This document shows positions 1-7,893 of a stretch of DNA of 64,000 nt, in pieces; the first letter of the stretch is position 1; each line of letters opens with the position of its first letter. Below the pieces are notes generated by a model. The model was given only the letters and a program-made list of their open reading frames with translations, was not told the DNA's origin and searched no databases. Both the position numbers and the translations under genes were made by a program. Source of the DNA: SpSt-501 sp037481615 (lineage in GTDB: Bacteria; Desulfobacterota; Desulfobacteria; Desulfobacterales; SpSt-501); the NCBI GenBank assembly GCA_037481615.1, contig JBBFLI010000012.1. One strand, written 5' to 3'.

Positions 1-1
1 C

Positions 2-691
2 GAGGCGCCCGCCCCCCGCGGGCTCCCGCGGGTCGCTCTGATCATCGACGACATCGGCTACGACCGGCCGCTCGCCGAGAAGCTGATCGCGCTCGAGGCC
101 CCCCTCACCTTCTCGGTCCTCCCCCACAGCCCGCACCAGAAGGCGCTCGCCCGGCTCGCCCACGAGCGGGGCCGTGAAGTCCTGCTCCATCTGCCGATGG
201 AGCCGCTCGAGTACCCGGCGATCCAGCCGGGTCCGGGGGCGCTGCTGTCCTCGATGACGCCCGATCAACTCCTCGAGGAAGTCGAGCGCAACCTCCAGGC
301 CGTGCCCTACGTCCGCGGGGTGAACAACCACATGGGCTCGCGCCTCACGGCCGACCCCGATCGCATGAACCAGGTCTTCTCCGTGCTCCGGCGGCATGGG
401 CTCTTCTTCGTGGACAGCCGCACGACCGAGGAGAGCGCCTGTTCCTCGGCGGCGCGGCTTTTCCAGGTGCCCTTCGCGCGGCGGGACGTCTTTCTCGACC
501 ACCGACCCGAGCCCGAGTTCATCCGCCGGCAGATGGCCGCCCTCGTGCGCCAGGCGCGGCGCCAGGGCGAGGCGATCGCCATCGCGCACCCGCACCCGGC
601 GACCTACGAGGTGCTGCGGGAGGAGCTGCCGCGGCTGAAAGCGGAGATCGAGTTCGTGCCCGCCTCGCGGCTGGCCCGGCTCATCGAGTGA
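2..691 (+). CDS. Divergent polysaccharide deacetylase (YibQ/DUF610 family), 5' end missing
   Basis: The reading frame is open from the first bases of the window to a TGA at 689-691, giving a 229-residue C-terminal fragment; the true start lies upstream. The motif ALIIDDIGYD near the fragment start, followed by LTFSVLPHSPHQ, EVLLHLPMEPLEYP, NNHMGSRLT and IAIAHPHPAT, is typical of the divergent polysaccharide deacetylase family, a NodB-like barrel fold. The paired Asp and the His residues resemble the metal site of carbohydrate deacetylases. In Gram-negative bacteria such proteins are usually periplasmic and lie near cell-wall hydrolases; the substrate is not known. The 3' end overlaps the convergent FHA gene by 11 bases. 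Confidence 0.85.
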   Translation, partial: EAPAPRGLPRVALIIDDIGYDRPLAEKLIALEAPLTFSVLPHSPHQKALARLAHERGREVLLHLPMEPLEYPAIQPGPGALLSSMTPDQLLEEVERNLQAVPYVRGVNNHMGSRLTADPDRMNQVFSVLRRHGLFFVDSRTTEESACSSAARLFQVPFARRDVFLDHRPEPEFIRRQMAALVRQARRQGEAIAIAHPHPATYEVLREELPRLKAEIEFVPASRLARLIE

Positions 692-1340
692 AGCCGGAGG
701 CGGAGTCTTGGGGCGCGCGCAGCATGGCGTGGAGGGAAGCGGGGGCGAGCAGGTGAAACCCGTAGCGCGCGAAACTCACAAGGTCCCCGTCTTTCAGGAC
801 GACCGGGGAGCCGCCCAGCCGCCGGCCGTTCACCCAGGTGCCGTTGGTGGAGCCGAGATCCTCGAGCAGGATCCCGTCGCCGCGGATTTCGATGCGCGCA
901 TGCTCCTTGGAAACGGCGGGGTCGGGCAGAATGAAATCGCAGCCCGCGACGCGGCCGATGGTGAAGCGGCTTTCGCGGCCGGCCGCGTGCACCCCCTTGA
1001 CCAGGGGGTAGATCGCCGTCCGCAGGCTGTCGGAGGCGAGCACGCCTTCGGCCGCATGCTCGGCCGGCTGAAAGAGGACGGTGCGGTTCAAGGCCGGAGA
1101 GCCGCCGCGGCCCGGGCCGCCGAGGGTCCCCTCGAGGATCCCGGATCCGGCGAGAACCGGCCGCCGGAGGAACGCCGCGAACTCCGCGGCCGAAAGCGAG
1201 CCGGCCAGCTCCTGGAGTACGGCCAGGGGAACGCGCCCGGCGGCGTTGATCAGCCGGCAGACCCCCCCCTCGGGCGCCTCCCGCACGGCGGGCGTCCCGG
1301 CGCCCGGCGGGGTTTTCCCCGACGATCGACGGAAAAACAT
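681..1340 (-). CDS. FHA-domain protein
   Basis: 219 residues. A forkhead-associated domain fills the C-terminal half (about 105-200): FTIGR at 126-130, SKEH at 144-147 and STNGTWVNG at 164-172 carry the Gly-Arg, Ser/His and Asn-Gly-Thr residues that bind phosphothreonine peptides. The N-terminal 100 residues have no recognisable domain; a stretch around 35-62 looks like a DUF4388-type helical segment, but weakly. The ATG at 1338-1340 (minus strand) follows a GGAGGGGA ribosome-binding site. The open frame runs much further upstream but is antisense to the HD gene and was not used. FHA proteins read out Ser/Thr kinase activity; no kinase lies nearby. It is transcribed away from the HD gene at 1521. 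Confidence 0.85.
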   Translation of the reverse strand: MFFRRSSGKTPPGAGTPAVREAPEGGVCRLINAAGRVPLAVLQELAGSLSAAEFAAFLRRPVLAGSGILEGTLGGPGRGGSPALNRTVLFQPAEHAAEGVLASDSLRTAIYPLVKGVHAAGRESRFTIGRVAGCDFILPDPAVSKEHARIEIRGDGILLEDLGSTNGTWVNGRRLGGSPVVLKDGDLVSFARYGFHLLAPASLHAMLRAPQDSASGFTR

Positions 1341-1402
1341 CGGCTCCCCTCCGACGGAGGCTTTGCGTTTCCCGCCCCCGCCCGCGCCGCGCGATCCCCG
1401 AT

Positions 1403-1432
1403 TTGACCCCCGGAGGGGATCGGTCGTAGGAT
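1403..1432 (+). promoter_or_regulatory. Candidate sigma-70 promoter for the PgpH-like gene
   Basis: TTGACC at 1403-1408, an 18-base spacer and TAGGAT at 1427-1432. Transcription would begin near 1440. The upstream ATG at 1431 overlaps the -10 box, so the ATG at 1521 is the better start. Confidence 0.5.
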
Positions 1433-1520
1433 GGGGGACTTCCCAGACGATGTATCGCCCTTTCGACGCCTCGGCTTGAGCCGTTTTCGGCGAGCGGGCG
1501 CAGGCGAAAAGGCTCGGCTC

Positions 1521-3110
1521 ATGGTGCGGGTCCTTCTCATGGCGCTGCTCCTTTCGGTTCAGCTGCTCGCCGGCTTCGGCGAGGAGCTGGCCCTCGTCCT
1601 GCGACCGCCGCGCGAGGGGGAACCGGCGGCCCTCACCCTGCGGGCCGACCGGCCCTGGACGGCCCCGGACGGAACCGAGCTCCGGCCGGGCGAGATCGTC
1701 GTCGGGTTCCGCCAGAGCCTCACCGCGGGAGACCTCGAGCGGGTCCGGCTTTTTTCCGCCCGGCGGGCGGAGTGCCTGCCGCGCGAAATCTCCGCCGCCC
1801 TGTTTCTGGGCCTCTGGGCGATCGTCTTCCTCCATTTCTATCTCTTCGCGCTGCGCGAGGCGGGCGTCCGACGGCGCGTCTCGCTCTCGCTCTTGCTGGC
1901 GCTCCTCATCCTCCAGGCGGCGGCCTTCCAGGGGATCCTCGCTTTCACGACCCTCCCGGTCCAGGCGCTGCCGGTCGTGCTCCTGCCCTTCCTGGTCGTC
2001 GGGCTGCGGCAGGGCCGTCTCGCGGCGCTCGGCGCCTTTCTCGCGGGCTTCCTGTTCTGCCTGCCGCTGCTCGGCCGTTCGCTCGAAGCCGCCGGCGGAT
2101 TTCTCCTCGCCGGGACCGCCGCCGTCATGTTCGCCCCGCAGGATCTGCGCCTGCGGACGGCGCTCCTCCCCGCCCTGGGGATCGGGCTGCTGCAGGCGGT
2201 CTTCGTCGCCCTCGAGCGGGTCGAGGGGTTGGCGCTCCCGGCCGGGGTTCCGGTGGCGGAGGCCTGGCGCCGCCTTGCCGACTCCGGCTGGGCCGGGCCG
2301 AGCCTCTGGGCGTGGGCGGCCGCCCCGGCGGCGGCCGGGCTGGCGCGGGTGCTGCTCCCCGGGTTGCGCACCCTCATGGAGGTGGGATCGCTGCTCAGCC
2401 TGCGGCGGTTCGCCGACCTCGAACACCCGCTGCTCAAGAAACTCTTTGCGGAGGCCCCCGGGACCTATCAGCACTCCCTCAACGTCGCCTACCTCGCCCA
2501 GGCCGCAGGCGAAGCGATCGGGGCCGACGGGGTGCTGTTGCGCGTCGGGGCCTATTTCCACGACATCGGCAAGATGGACCGCCCCGAGGCGTTCGTCGAA
2601 AACCAGAGAAACGGCGTCAACCCCCACGACGACCTCGACCCGCGGGAGAGCTGCGCCATCCTGTTCGATCATGTCACCCGCAGCCGGATCGTCTGCCGCG
2701 CGGCCGGCCTGCCGGGGCCGGTCCGGGACCTCGTCGCCCAGCACCACGGCACCCAGCTCGTCGAGTACTTCTACCAGAAGGCGCTCGCCCGCACCCCGAA
2801 AGCCGCGTTGCCCGAAGGGCAGTTCCGTTACCCCGGCCCGAAGCCGCGCAGCCCGGAGGCCGCGCTGCTGATGATCGCCGATGCCGTGGAGGCGGCCTCG
2901 CGCACGCTCGAGCGCCCCGGCCGCGAGGCGTTCGAGGAGCTCGTGCGGCGCATCGTGCTGGGGCGCATCGCCGACCAGCAGTTCAGCGAGTGCGTGCTCG
3001 ACACCCGGGAAATCGACGCCGTGATGCGCGCCCTGGTCGACGCCTTGGAAGCGGCCTTCCACGGCCGCATCGCGTATCCCTGGCAGCGCCCCGCCGCCGC
3101 CCGGTCCTGA
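1521..3110 (+). CDS. PgpH-like 7TM-HD phosphohydrolase with a short extracytoplasmic domain
   Basis: 529 residues. A first membrane segment (3-18) is followed by only about 75 extracytoplasmic residues, then several membrane segments (about 90-280) and a cytosolic HD domain (about 305-500). Its signature is APGTYQHSLN at 312-321, YFHDIGKM at 345-352, and the metal-binding His318 and His347-Asp348. PgpH proteins hydrolyse cyclic di-AMP to pApA. Known PgpH proteins are longer and carry a much larger extracellular domain, so sensing may differ here. The start at 1521 (AAAAGG upstream) was preferred to an in-frame ATG at 1431 that overlaps the -10 box. The c-di-AMP substrate is inferred from family only; no diadenylate cyclase is in the window. 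Confidence 0.85.
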   Translation: MVRVLLMALLLSVQLLAGFGEELALVLRPPREGEPAALTLRADRPWTAPDGTELRPGEIVVGFRQSLTAGDLERVRLFSARRAECLPREISAALFLGLWAIVFLHFYLFALREAGVRRRVSLSLLLALLILQAAAFQGILAFTTLPVQALPVVLLPFLVVGLRQGRLAALGAFLAGFLFCLPLLGRSLEAAGGFLLAGTAAVMFAPQDLRLRTALLPALGIGLLQAVFVALERVEGLALPAGVPVAEAWRRLADSGWAGPSLWAWAAAPAAAGLARVLLPGLRTLMEVGSLLSLRRFADLEHPLLKKLFAEAPGTYQHSLNVAYLAQAAGEAIGADGVLLRVGAYFHDIGKMDRPEAFVENQRNGVNPHDDLDPRESCAILFDHVTRSRIVCRAAGLPGPVRDLVAQHHGTQLVEYFYQKALARTPKAALPEGQFRYPGPKPRSPEAALLMIADAVEAASRTLERPGREAFEELVRRIVLGRIADQQFSECVLDTREIDAVMRALVDALEAAFHGRIAYPWQRPAAARS

Positions 3111-3214
3111 ACCCCTTGAGGCTTGCACCGGGCATCCGCCCGTGTTACACAGGCGGCCCTATCGCGCGGGCCCTTGCCGGGGCCGCCGCGGGTCTTTCCC
3201 GAAAGGATCGCCCC

Positions 3215-4336
3215 ATGGCCATGGTTTGGATCGACGGCAACGAAGCGCTCGCCCGCGGGGCGGTCGCGGCCGGCTGCCGCTTTTTCGCCGGCTACCCGAT
3301 CACCCCGGCGACCAGCATCCTCAACCACATGCTCGCCCTGCTCCCGCCCGCAGGCGGGATCTGCCTGCAGGGCGAGGACGAAATCGCTTCGATCGGCTTC
3401 TGCATCGGGGCCTCCATGGCGGGCCTGCGGGCGATGACGGCGACGTCGGGCCCGGGGATCAGCCTCTACAGCGAGCAGATCTCCTTCGCCGTGGGCAGCG
3501 AGATCCCGCTGGTCATCGTCGACGTCCAGCGGCTGGGGCCCTCGACCGGCTCGGCGACCCGCGGCGCGGACGGCGACATCCAGTTTCTGCAGTGGGGCAA
3601 CAGCGGCGGCCTGCCGGTGGTCGTCTACGCGCCGGTCGATGCGGCGGACTGCTTCCGGCTCGTCCAGATCGCCTTCCGCACCGCCGATGCGCTCCGCACC
3701 CCGGTCTTCATCGCTTCGAACAAGGAAATCGCCCTCACCCGCGAAAGCCTGGACGAAGCGGCCCTGGCCGTCCTGCCGCCGGGCGAGCGGCCCGCACCTC
3801 CGGCAGGGCGCCCCTATCTGCCCTTCGAGACCCCGGAAGGCGTCCGGGTTCCACCCTTCCTGCCGATCGGCGGCGGGACCCTGGTGCGGCAGACCTCCTC
3901 CACCCATGGCGCCGACGGCTACATCACGACCGACCCCGCGGAGATCACGCGCATGCTGCGGCGCATGCAGGCGAAAATCGAGACCGCGGCCGAGGACCTC
4001 GCGATCTTCGAGCACCGGCCGGCGCCGGGGGCCGACACCCTGCTCGTCACCTACGGGGTGACCTCGCGCGCCGCCGCCGCCGCCTGCCGCACGCTCGCCC
4101 GCCGGGGAGCGCCCGTGGCGCACCTCGTGCTCAAAACCCTCTGGCCCGTCCCCGCCGGCGTGATCCGGCAGGCCGCCGAGGGCCTGCGGCGCATCGTCGT
4201 CGTGGAGATGAACCTCGGCCAATACGTGCGCGAGATCGAGCGCGTCCTTCCCGGGCGGTCGGTCGCCTTCGTCGGGCAGATGGACGGCCGGTTGATCGCG
4301 CCGGAGACGATCCTCGAGGCGGTGCTCCATGGATAG
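3215..4336 (+). CDS. 2-oxoacid:acceptor oxidoreductase, alpha subunit (KorA/VorB type)
   Basis: 373 residues. The N-terminal pyrimidine-binding domain of the pyruvate/2-oxoacid:ferredoxin oxidoreductase family reads GYPITPATSI near residue 26, GEDEIASIGF near 60 and TSGPGISLYSEQ near 84. A transketolase-C-like domain (about 265-365) contains LLVTYGVTSRAA and VVEMNLGQY. With the next gene it should form a thiamine-diphosphate enzyme that oxidatively decarboxylates a 2-oxoacid to an acyl-CoA, or runs in reverse, using ferredoxin. The Shine-Dalgarno GAAAGGAT precedes the ATG. The stop overlaps the start of the partner gene by 8 bases, implying translational coupling. Substrate (2-oxoglutarate, branched-chain or aryl 2-oxoacid) cannot be read from sequence. 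Confidence 0.9.
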   Translation: MAMVWIDGNEALARGAVAAGCRFFAGYPITPATSILNHMLALLPPAGGICLQGEDEIASIGFCIGASMAGLRAMTATSGPGISLYSEQISFAVGSEIPLVIVDVQRLGPSTGSATRGADGDIQFLQWGNSGGLPVVVYAPVDAADCFRLVQIAFRTADALRTPVFIASNKEIALTRESLDEAALAVLPPGERPAPPAGRPYLPFETPEGVRVPPFLPIGGGTLVRQTSSTHGADGYITTDPAEITRMLRRMQAKIETAAEDLAIFEHRPAPGADTLLVTYGVTSRAAAAACRTLARRGAPVAHLVLKTLWPVPAGVIRQAAEGLRRIVVVEMNLGQYVREIERVLPGRSVAFVGQMDGRLIAPETILEAVLHG

Positions 4337-5627
4337 CCTGTTGAACGCGGCACGGCCGCCGGTGTTCTGCCCCGGCTGTTCGCACGAACGGGTCACCCGC
4401 AGCCTGGACCGGGCCTTCGCCCGCCTCGAGCTGCGCGGCGAACAAATCGCGATCGTGAGCGACATCGGCTGTTCGGGGCTCTTCGACACCTTCTTTCACA
4501 CCCACGCGCTCCACGGCCTGCACGGCCGCGCCCTCACCTACGCGACCGGCATCAAGCTCGCGCGCCCGGAGACCACGGTCGTGGTGACGATGGGCGACGG
4601 GGGGCAGGGGATCGGGGGGGCGCATCTTCTCGCCGCCTGCCGCAGGAACCTCGATCTCACGCTGCTCGTCCTGAACAACTTCAACTTCGGGATGACGGGC
4701 GGGCAGTACTCGGCCACCACCCCCCCCGAGGCCGAGGTGGGCTCGGGGTTCCTCAACCGACTCGAGCGCCCGCTCGACCTCTGCGCCGTGGCCCGCGCGG
4801 CGGGGGCTCCGTACGTCGTGCGTTGTTCGGCCTACCGGGAGGACGTGGACCGGGTCATCGCCCAGGCGATCGCCTACCGGGGTTTTTCGCTCGTGGACCT
4901 CTGGGGCATCTGCCCGGGGCGCTTCTCGCGGAAGAACCGCCTGACGGTGCAGGAGATCGACCGGCGGCTCGCCGGGCTTCCCCCCTGTGAAGGCCCGGTG
5001 CCCGAAAACGAGCGTAGCGAATTCGGCGCGCACTACCGCAAGCTCTCCGCCGGCCGCAAGGCGCCGGCGCAGCCGCTCACCGTGTCGCCGCGCTTCGCGT
5101 CCCCGGGTGCGGGCCGCGAGGAGGTGTTGCTGCTCGGCAGCGCCGGCCAGCGCATCCTCACCGCCGGCGAGATCTTCTGCCTCGCCGGGATGCTGGCGGG
5201 GCTGCACGTCACGCAGAAGAGCGACTACGACATCACCGTGCTCCGCGGGCCGTCGATCAGCGAAATGATCCTCTCGCCGGAGCCGATCGACTATACGGGC
5301 ATCGCGCGCCCCACGGTCGTCCTCGCCCTGGGGCCCGAGGGGGTCGCGCGGCGCAAGGCGCTCTGGGCGGGGCTCGACGGGGAATGCCTCGTGCTCCAGG
5401 CCGAGGGGGTCGAAACCCCGCCGACCCGCGCCCGGCGGGTGACGCTCCCGCTGAAGCAGCAAGGGTTTCCCCGCGCCGACTGGGCGCTGGCGGCCCTGGG
5501 GGCGCTCGCCAAATCCCGCCGCGTGATCCGCGAGGAGACGCTCCGGGCGGCGCTCGAGGCGCGCCTTTCGGGCGCGGCGCTCGAGGCGGCCTGCGAGGTG
5601 ATCCGCCGCGTCGAGCCGGCCGGCTGA
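4329..5627 (+). CDS. 2-oxoacid:acceptor oxidoreductase, fused beta and gamma subunits
   Basis: 432 residues. Residues 1-230 are the thiamine-diphosphate-binding beta subunit: FCPGCSHE near residue 13, SDIGCSG near 43, and the GDGGQGIGG...LNNFNFGMTGGQ diphosphate/Mg motif at about 89-128. Residues about 265-400 are a gamma subunit domain, beginning VLLLGSAGQRILTAG and continuing TQKSDYDITVLRGPSISEM. Beta and gamma are usually separate polypeptides, so this is a fusion. No CxxCxxC ferredoxin (delta) subunit lies beside it, so electrons probably go to a free ferredoxin. It overlaps the alpha gene by 8 bases and converges with the biotin carrier gene after a 25-base gap. Confidence 0.88.
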   Translation: MDSLLNAARPPVFCPGCSHERVTRSLDRAFARLELRGEQIAIVSDIGCSGLFDTFFHTHALHGLHGRALTYATGIKLARPETTVVVTMGDGGQGIGGAHLLAACRRNLDLTLLVLNNFNFGMTGGQYSATTPPEAEVGSGFLNRLERPLDLCAVARAAGAPYVVRCSAYREDVDRVIAQAIAYRGFSLVDLWGICPGRFSRKNRLTVQEIDRRLAGLPPCEGPVPENERSEFGAHYRKLSAGRKAPAQPLTVSPRFASPGAGREEVLLLGSAGQRILTAGEIFCLAGMLAGLHVTQKSDYDITVLRGPSISEMILSPEPIDYTGIARPTVVLALGPEGVARRKALWAGLDGECLVLQAEGVETPPTRARRVTLPLKQQGFPRADWALAALGALAKSRRVIREETLRAALEARLSGAALEAACEVIRRVEPAG

Positions 5628-5652
5628 GCCGAGACGGACGAGGAGGGACGGG

Positions 5653-5868
5653 CTATTCGAGGAGCATGAGCAGCTGGTGGGTGGAGACCGTGTCGCCCTT
5701 CTTCACGGCGATCTCCTTCACCCGGCCCGCCTGAGGGGCGGGAATCGCGTTTTCCATCTTCATGGCCTCGAGGACCAGCACCTCCTGGTACTCTTCCACC
5801 GCATCCCCCACGTTGACCAGGATGTCGACCACTTTGCCGGGCATCGGGGCCAGGATCTGCGCGCTCAT
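5653..5868 (-). CDS. Biotin carboxyl carrier protein (biotinyl domain)
   Basis: 71 residues forming one lipoyl/biotinyl domain. The canonical VLEAMKMEN motif (about residues 33-41) contains the lysine to be biotinylated, and APMPGKVVDILV at the N terminus is the usual opening of biotin carriers of sodium-pumping decarboxylases and acyl-CoA carboxylases. A GAGGGAGGA ribosome-binding site precedes the ATG. There is no Pro/Ala-rich linker, so it is a stand-alone carrier. It is divergent from the glutaconyl-CoA decarboxylase alpha gene at 6092, which makes it the likely gamma/biotin subunit that ferries CO2 from that carboxyltransferase to a membrane beta subunit not encoded here. Confidence 0.88.
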   Translation of the reverse strand: MSAQILAPMPGKVVDILVNVGDAVEEYQEVLVLEAMKMENAIPAPQAGRVKEIAVKKGDTVSTHQLLMLLE

Positions 5869-5947
5869 CGGGTGAAGTCCTCCCTCGATCGGGTTGGCAC
5901 GGTCCCTCGCGGGAGTCCCCGCCGGGGGATCCCGCAGGCGGAAATTT

Positions 5948-5976
5948 CTGGTACTGGAAGGATCGACCGATGTCAA
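5948..5976 (-). promoter_or_regulatory. Candidate promoter of the biotin carrier gene
   Basis: On the minus strand, a perfect TTGACA (5976-5971), a 17-base spacer and TACCAG (5953-5948). The expected start near 5941 gives a leader of about 70 bases. It is back-to-back with the promoter at 6008. Confidence 0.45.
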
Positions 5977-6007
5977 GCCTGCGTCGCGCGGCCGCCGCAG
6001 GCCTTTC

Positions 6008-6036
6008 TTGACGCCGTTTGCCGGTTTGGTTAAAGA
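6008..6036 (+). promoter_or_regulatory. Candidate promoter of the glutaconyl-CoA decarboxylase gene
   Basis: TTGACG at 6008-6013, a 17-base spacer and TAAAGA at 6031-6036. Predicted start near 6043, about 50 bases before the ATG at 6092. Confidence 0.45.
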
Positions 6037-6091
6037 ACGCGGAGCCCCGGCGGAGCCGGCCCCATCCCGTCGACGAAAAGGAGCCCAGCCC

Positions 6092-7825
6092 ATGCGCCCG
6101 TATTTCGAGAAGATGAAGGAGTTCGGCAGCCCCCTCAAGCCCGGTCTCGTCAAGAGCCGCGAAAAGAACGTGCAGCAGATTCGGGAAGTCGAAGACGAAA
6201 TCGAACGCGAGGTGGAACGCCTGAAGAACGTGGGCATCCCCGCCGCGGAGATCAACAAGCGCGGCCAGTGGACGGTGTGGCAGCGGCTGGAATACCTGGT
6301 CGACTCCGGGACTTGGAATCCCCTCAACACCCTCTACAACCCCTGCCACAACGTCGAGGGGACCAACAACGTCGTCCATGGGCTGGCGAAGATCTCCGGC
6401 AAATGGGCCGTGGTCATCGGCTTCGACAACAAGGTCCTCGCCGGGGCGTGGCTGCCGGGGCAGGCCGAGGAGGTCTTCCGCGCGACCAACCTCTCCAAGC
6501 GCTTGAACATCCCGCTCGTGTGGCTCGTCAACTGCAGCGGCGTGAAGCTGCCGGAGCAGGAGAAGTTCTACGCCGACCGCCGCGGCTCGGGGACGACCTT
6601 TTTCCGTCACGCCGAGCTCGAAATCGCCGGGGTCCCCATCCTGGCCGGCATCTACGGCACCAACCCCGCGGGCGGGGGTTACCAGGGGATCAGCCCCACC
6701 ATCCTCTTCGCCCACAAGGACGCCAACATCGCCGTCGGCGGGGGGGGGATCCTGAGCGGCATGTCGCCCAAGGGCTATTTCGACCTGGAGGGGGCCGAGC
6801 AGCTGATCGAGGCGGCGCGGCAATACAAGGCCGAGCCTCCGGGCTCGGTGAAAATCCACTACCACGAGACGGGCTTCTTCCGCTACGTCTACGACACCGA
6901 GCAGGGGGTGCTCGACGGCATCAAGGACTACATGAAGGACATGCCGGCCTACCACCCGAAATTCTTCCGCGTGGCCGAGCCCCGGGACCCGCGGTTCCCC
7001 GCTCAGGACCTCTACTCCCTGCTGCCCTTCAACCAGAAGCAGATGTACGATTTCGACGAGATCCTCGCCCGCCTCGTCGACGGCAGCGAGCACATGGAAT
7101 ACCGCCCGGGATACGGCCCGGAGGTCTACACGGGCCTGGTGAAGATCGACGGCTTCCTGATCGGCGTCATCGGCAACCGCCAGGGGTTCCTGGGGGAGGA
7201 CTACCCCGAATACGCCCCCTACGCCGGAATCGGCGGCAAGCTCTACCGGCAGGGGCTGATCAAGATGAACGAGTTCGTCGTCCACTGCGGCCGCGACCGG
7301 GTCCCCATCGTCTGGTTCCAGGACACGACCGGCATCGACGTGGGCGATCTCGCGGAGAAGGCCGAGCTTCTCGGCCTGGGGCAGGCGCTGATCTACTCCA
7401 TCCAGCAGACCGACATCCCCATGATGCTCGTCGTGCTGCGCAAGGGCACCGCCGCCGCGCACTACATCATGGGCGGCCCGACGGCCAACCGCCACAACGC
7501 CTTCACCCTCGGGACGGCGACCACGGAAATCTACGTCATGCACGGCGAGACCGCGGCCGCGGCGAGCTACTCCCGGCGGCTGCTCAAGGAAAAGCAGAGC
7601 GGACGACCGCTCGAGCCGGTCATCGAGGAGATGAACCGCCTGGTGCGCTCCTATTACGAAAACTCGCGCCCGCTCTATTGTGCGCAGCACGGCCTGGTGG
7701 ACGAAGTCGCCCGCCTGACCGCGATCCGGGGCTACATGCAGGCCTTCGCCGGTGCGGCCTACCAGAACCCGCGCTCGATCTGCCCGCACCACCAGATGAT
7801 GCTGCCGCGCATCATCAAGGGGTGA
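6092..7825 (+). CDS. gcdA: Glutaconyl-CoA decarboxylase, alpha (carboxyltransferase) subunit
   Basis: 577 residues, close to the length of known GcdA proteins. The opening (MRPYFEKMKEFGSPLK) and two crotonase-fold carboxyltransferase halves (about 70-330 and 340-560) match that family. Oxyanion-hole glycines appear in GTNPAGGGYQG and in AVGGGGILSGMSPKGYFD; the second half has NRQGFLG and FQDTTGIDVG. GcdA moves the carboxyl of glutaconyl-CoA to biotin on a carrier; a membrane subunit then decarboxylates it and pumps sodium. That pathway serves glutamate fermentation and anaerobic aromatic degradation. The AAAAGGAG site at 6075-6082 fixes the start. The beta subunit is not nearby, so the complex may be encoded in pieces or the protein may serve another acyl-CoA. 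Confidence 0.85.
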   Translation: MRPYFEKMKEFGSPLKPGLVKSREKNVQQIREVEDEIEREVERLKNVGIPAAEINKRGQWTVWQRLEYLVDSGTWNPLNTLYNPCHNVEGTNNVVHGLAKISGKWAVVIGFDNKVLAGAWLPGQAEEVFRATNLSKRLNIPLVWLVNCSGVKLPEQEKFYADRRGSGTTFFRHAELEIAGVPILAGIYGTNPAGGGYQGISPTILFAHKDANIAVGGGGILSGMSPKGYFDLEGAEQLIEAARQYKAEPPGSVKIHYHETGFFRYVYDTEQGVLDGIKDYMKDMPAYHPKFFRVAEPRDPRFPAQDLYSLLPFNQKQMYDFDEILARLVDGSEHMEYRPGYGPEVYTGLVKIDGFLIGVIGNRQGFLGEDYPEYAPYAGIGGKLYRQGLIKMNEFVVHCGRDRVPIVWFQDTTGIDVGDLAEKAELLGLGQALIYSIQQTDIPMMLVVLRKGTAAAHYIMGGPTANRHNAFTLGTATTEIYVMHGETAAAASYSRRLLKEKQSGRPLEPVIEEMNRLVRSYYENSRPLYCAQHGLVDEVARLTAIRGYMQAFAGAAYQNPRSICPHHQMMLPRIIKG

Positions 7826-7858
7826 GCCGGACCGCCGGGGCAGCCCGGGGGACGCCCC

Positions 7859-7887
7859 TTGACCCCCGCGAGCGGGATCCCTACGGT
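7859..7887 (+). promoter_or_regulatory. Candidate promoter directly before the M23 peptidase start
   Basis: TTGACC at 7859-7864, a 17-base spacer and TACGGT at 7882-7887. Position +1 would fall at about 7894, the GTG itself, suggesting a leaderless message. Confidence 0.4.
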
Positions 7888-7893
7888 TTGCGC

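Noticed and set aside
1431..1520. Upstream ATG start for the HD-domain gene
   Set aside because: It overlaps the -10 box of the promoter at 1403-1432 and adds 30 residues that look non-coding; ATG 1521 begins a normal membrane segment.
681..3128. A very long open frame on the minus strand covering the whole HD-domain gene
   Set aside because: It is only open because of the high GC content. Just its last 219 codons (681-1340, FHA domain) have coding character and a ribosome-binding site; the rest is antisense to a clear PgpH-like gene.
5869..6091. Possible sigma-54 site (TGGCAC near 5895)
   Set aside because: The expected TTGC element is not at the right distance; the two sigma-70-like promoters explain the region.
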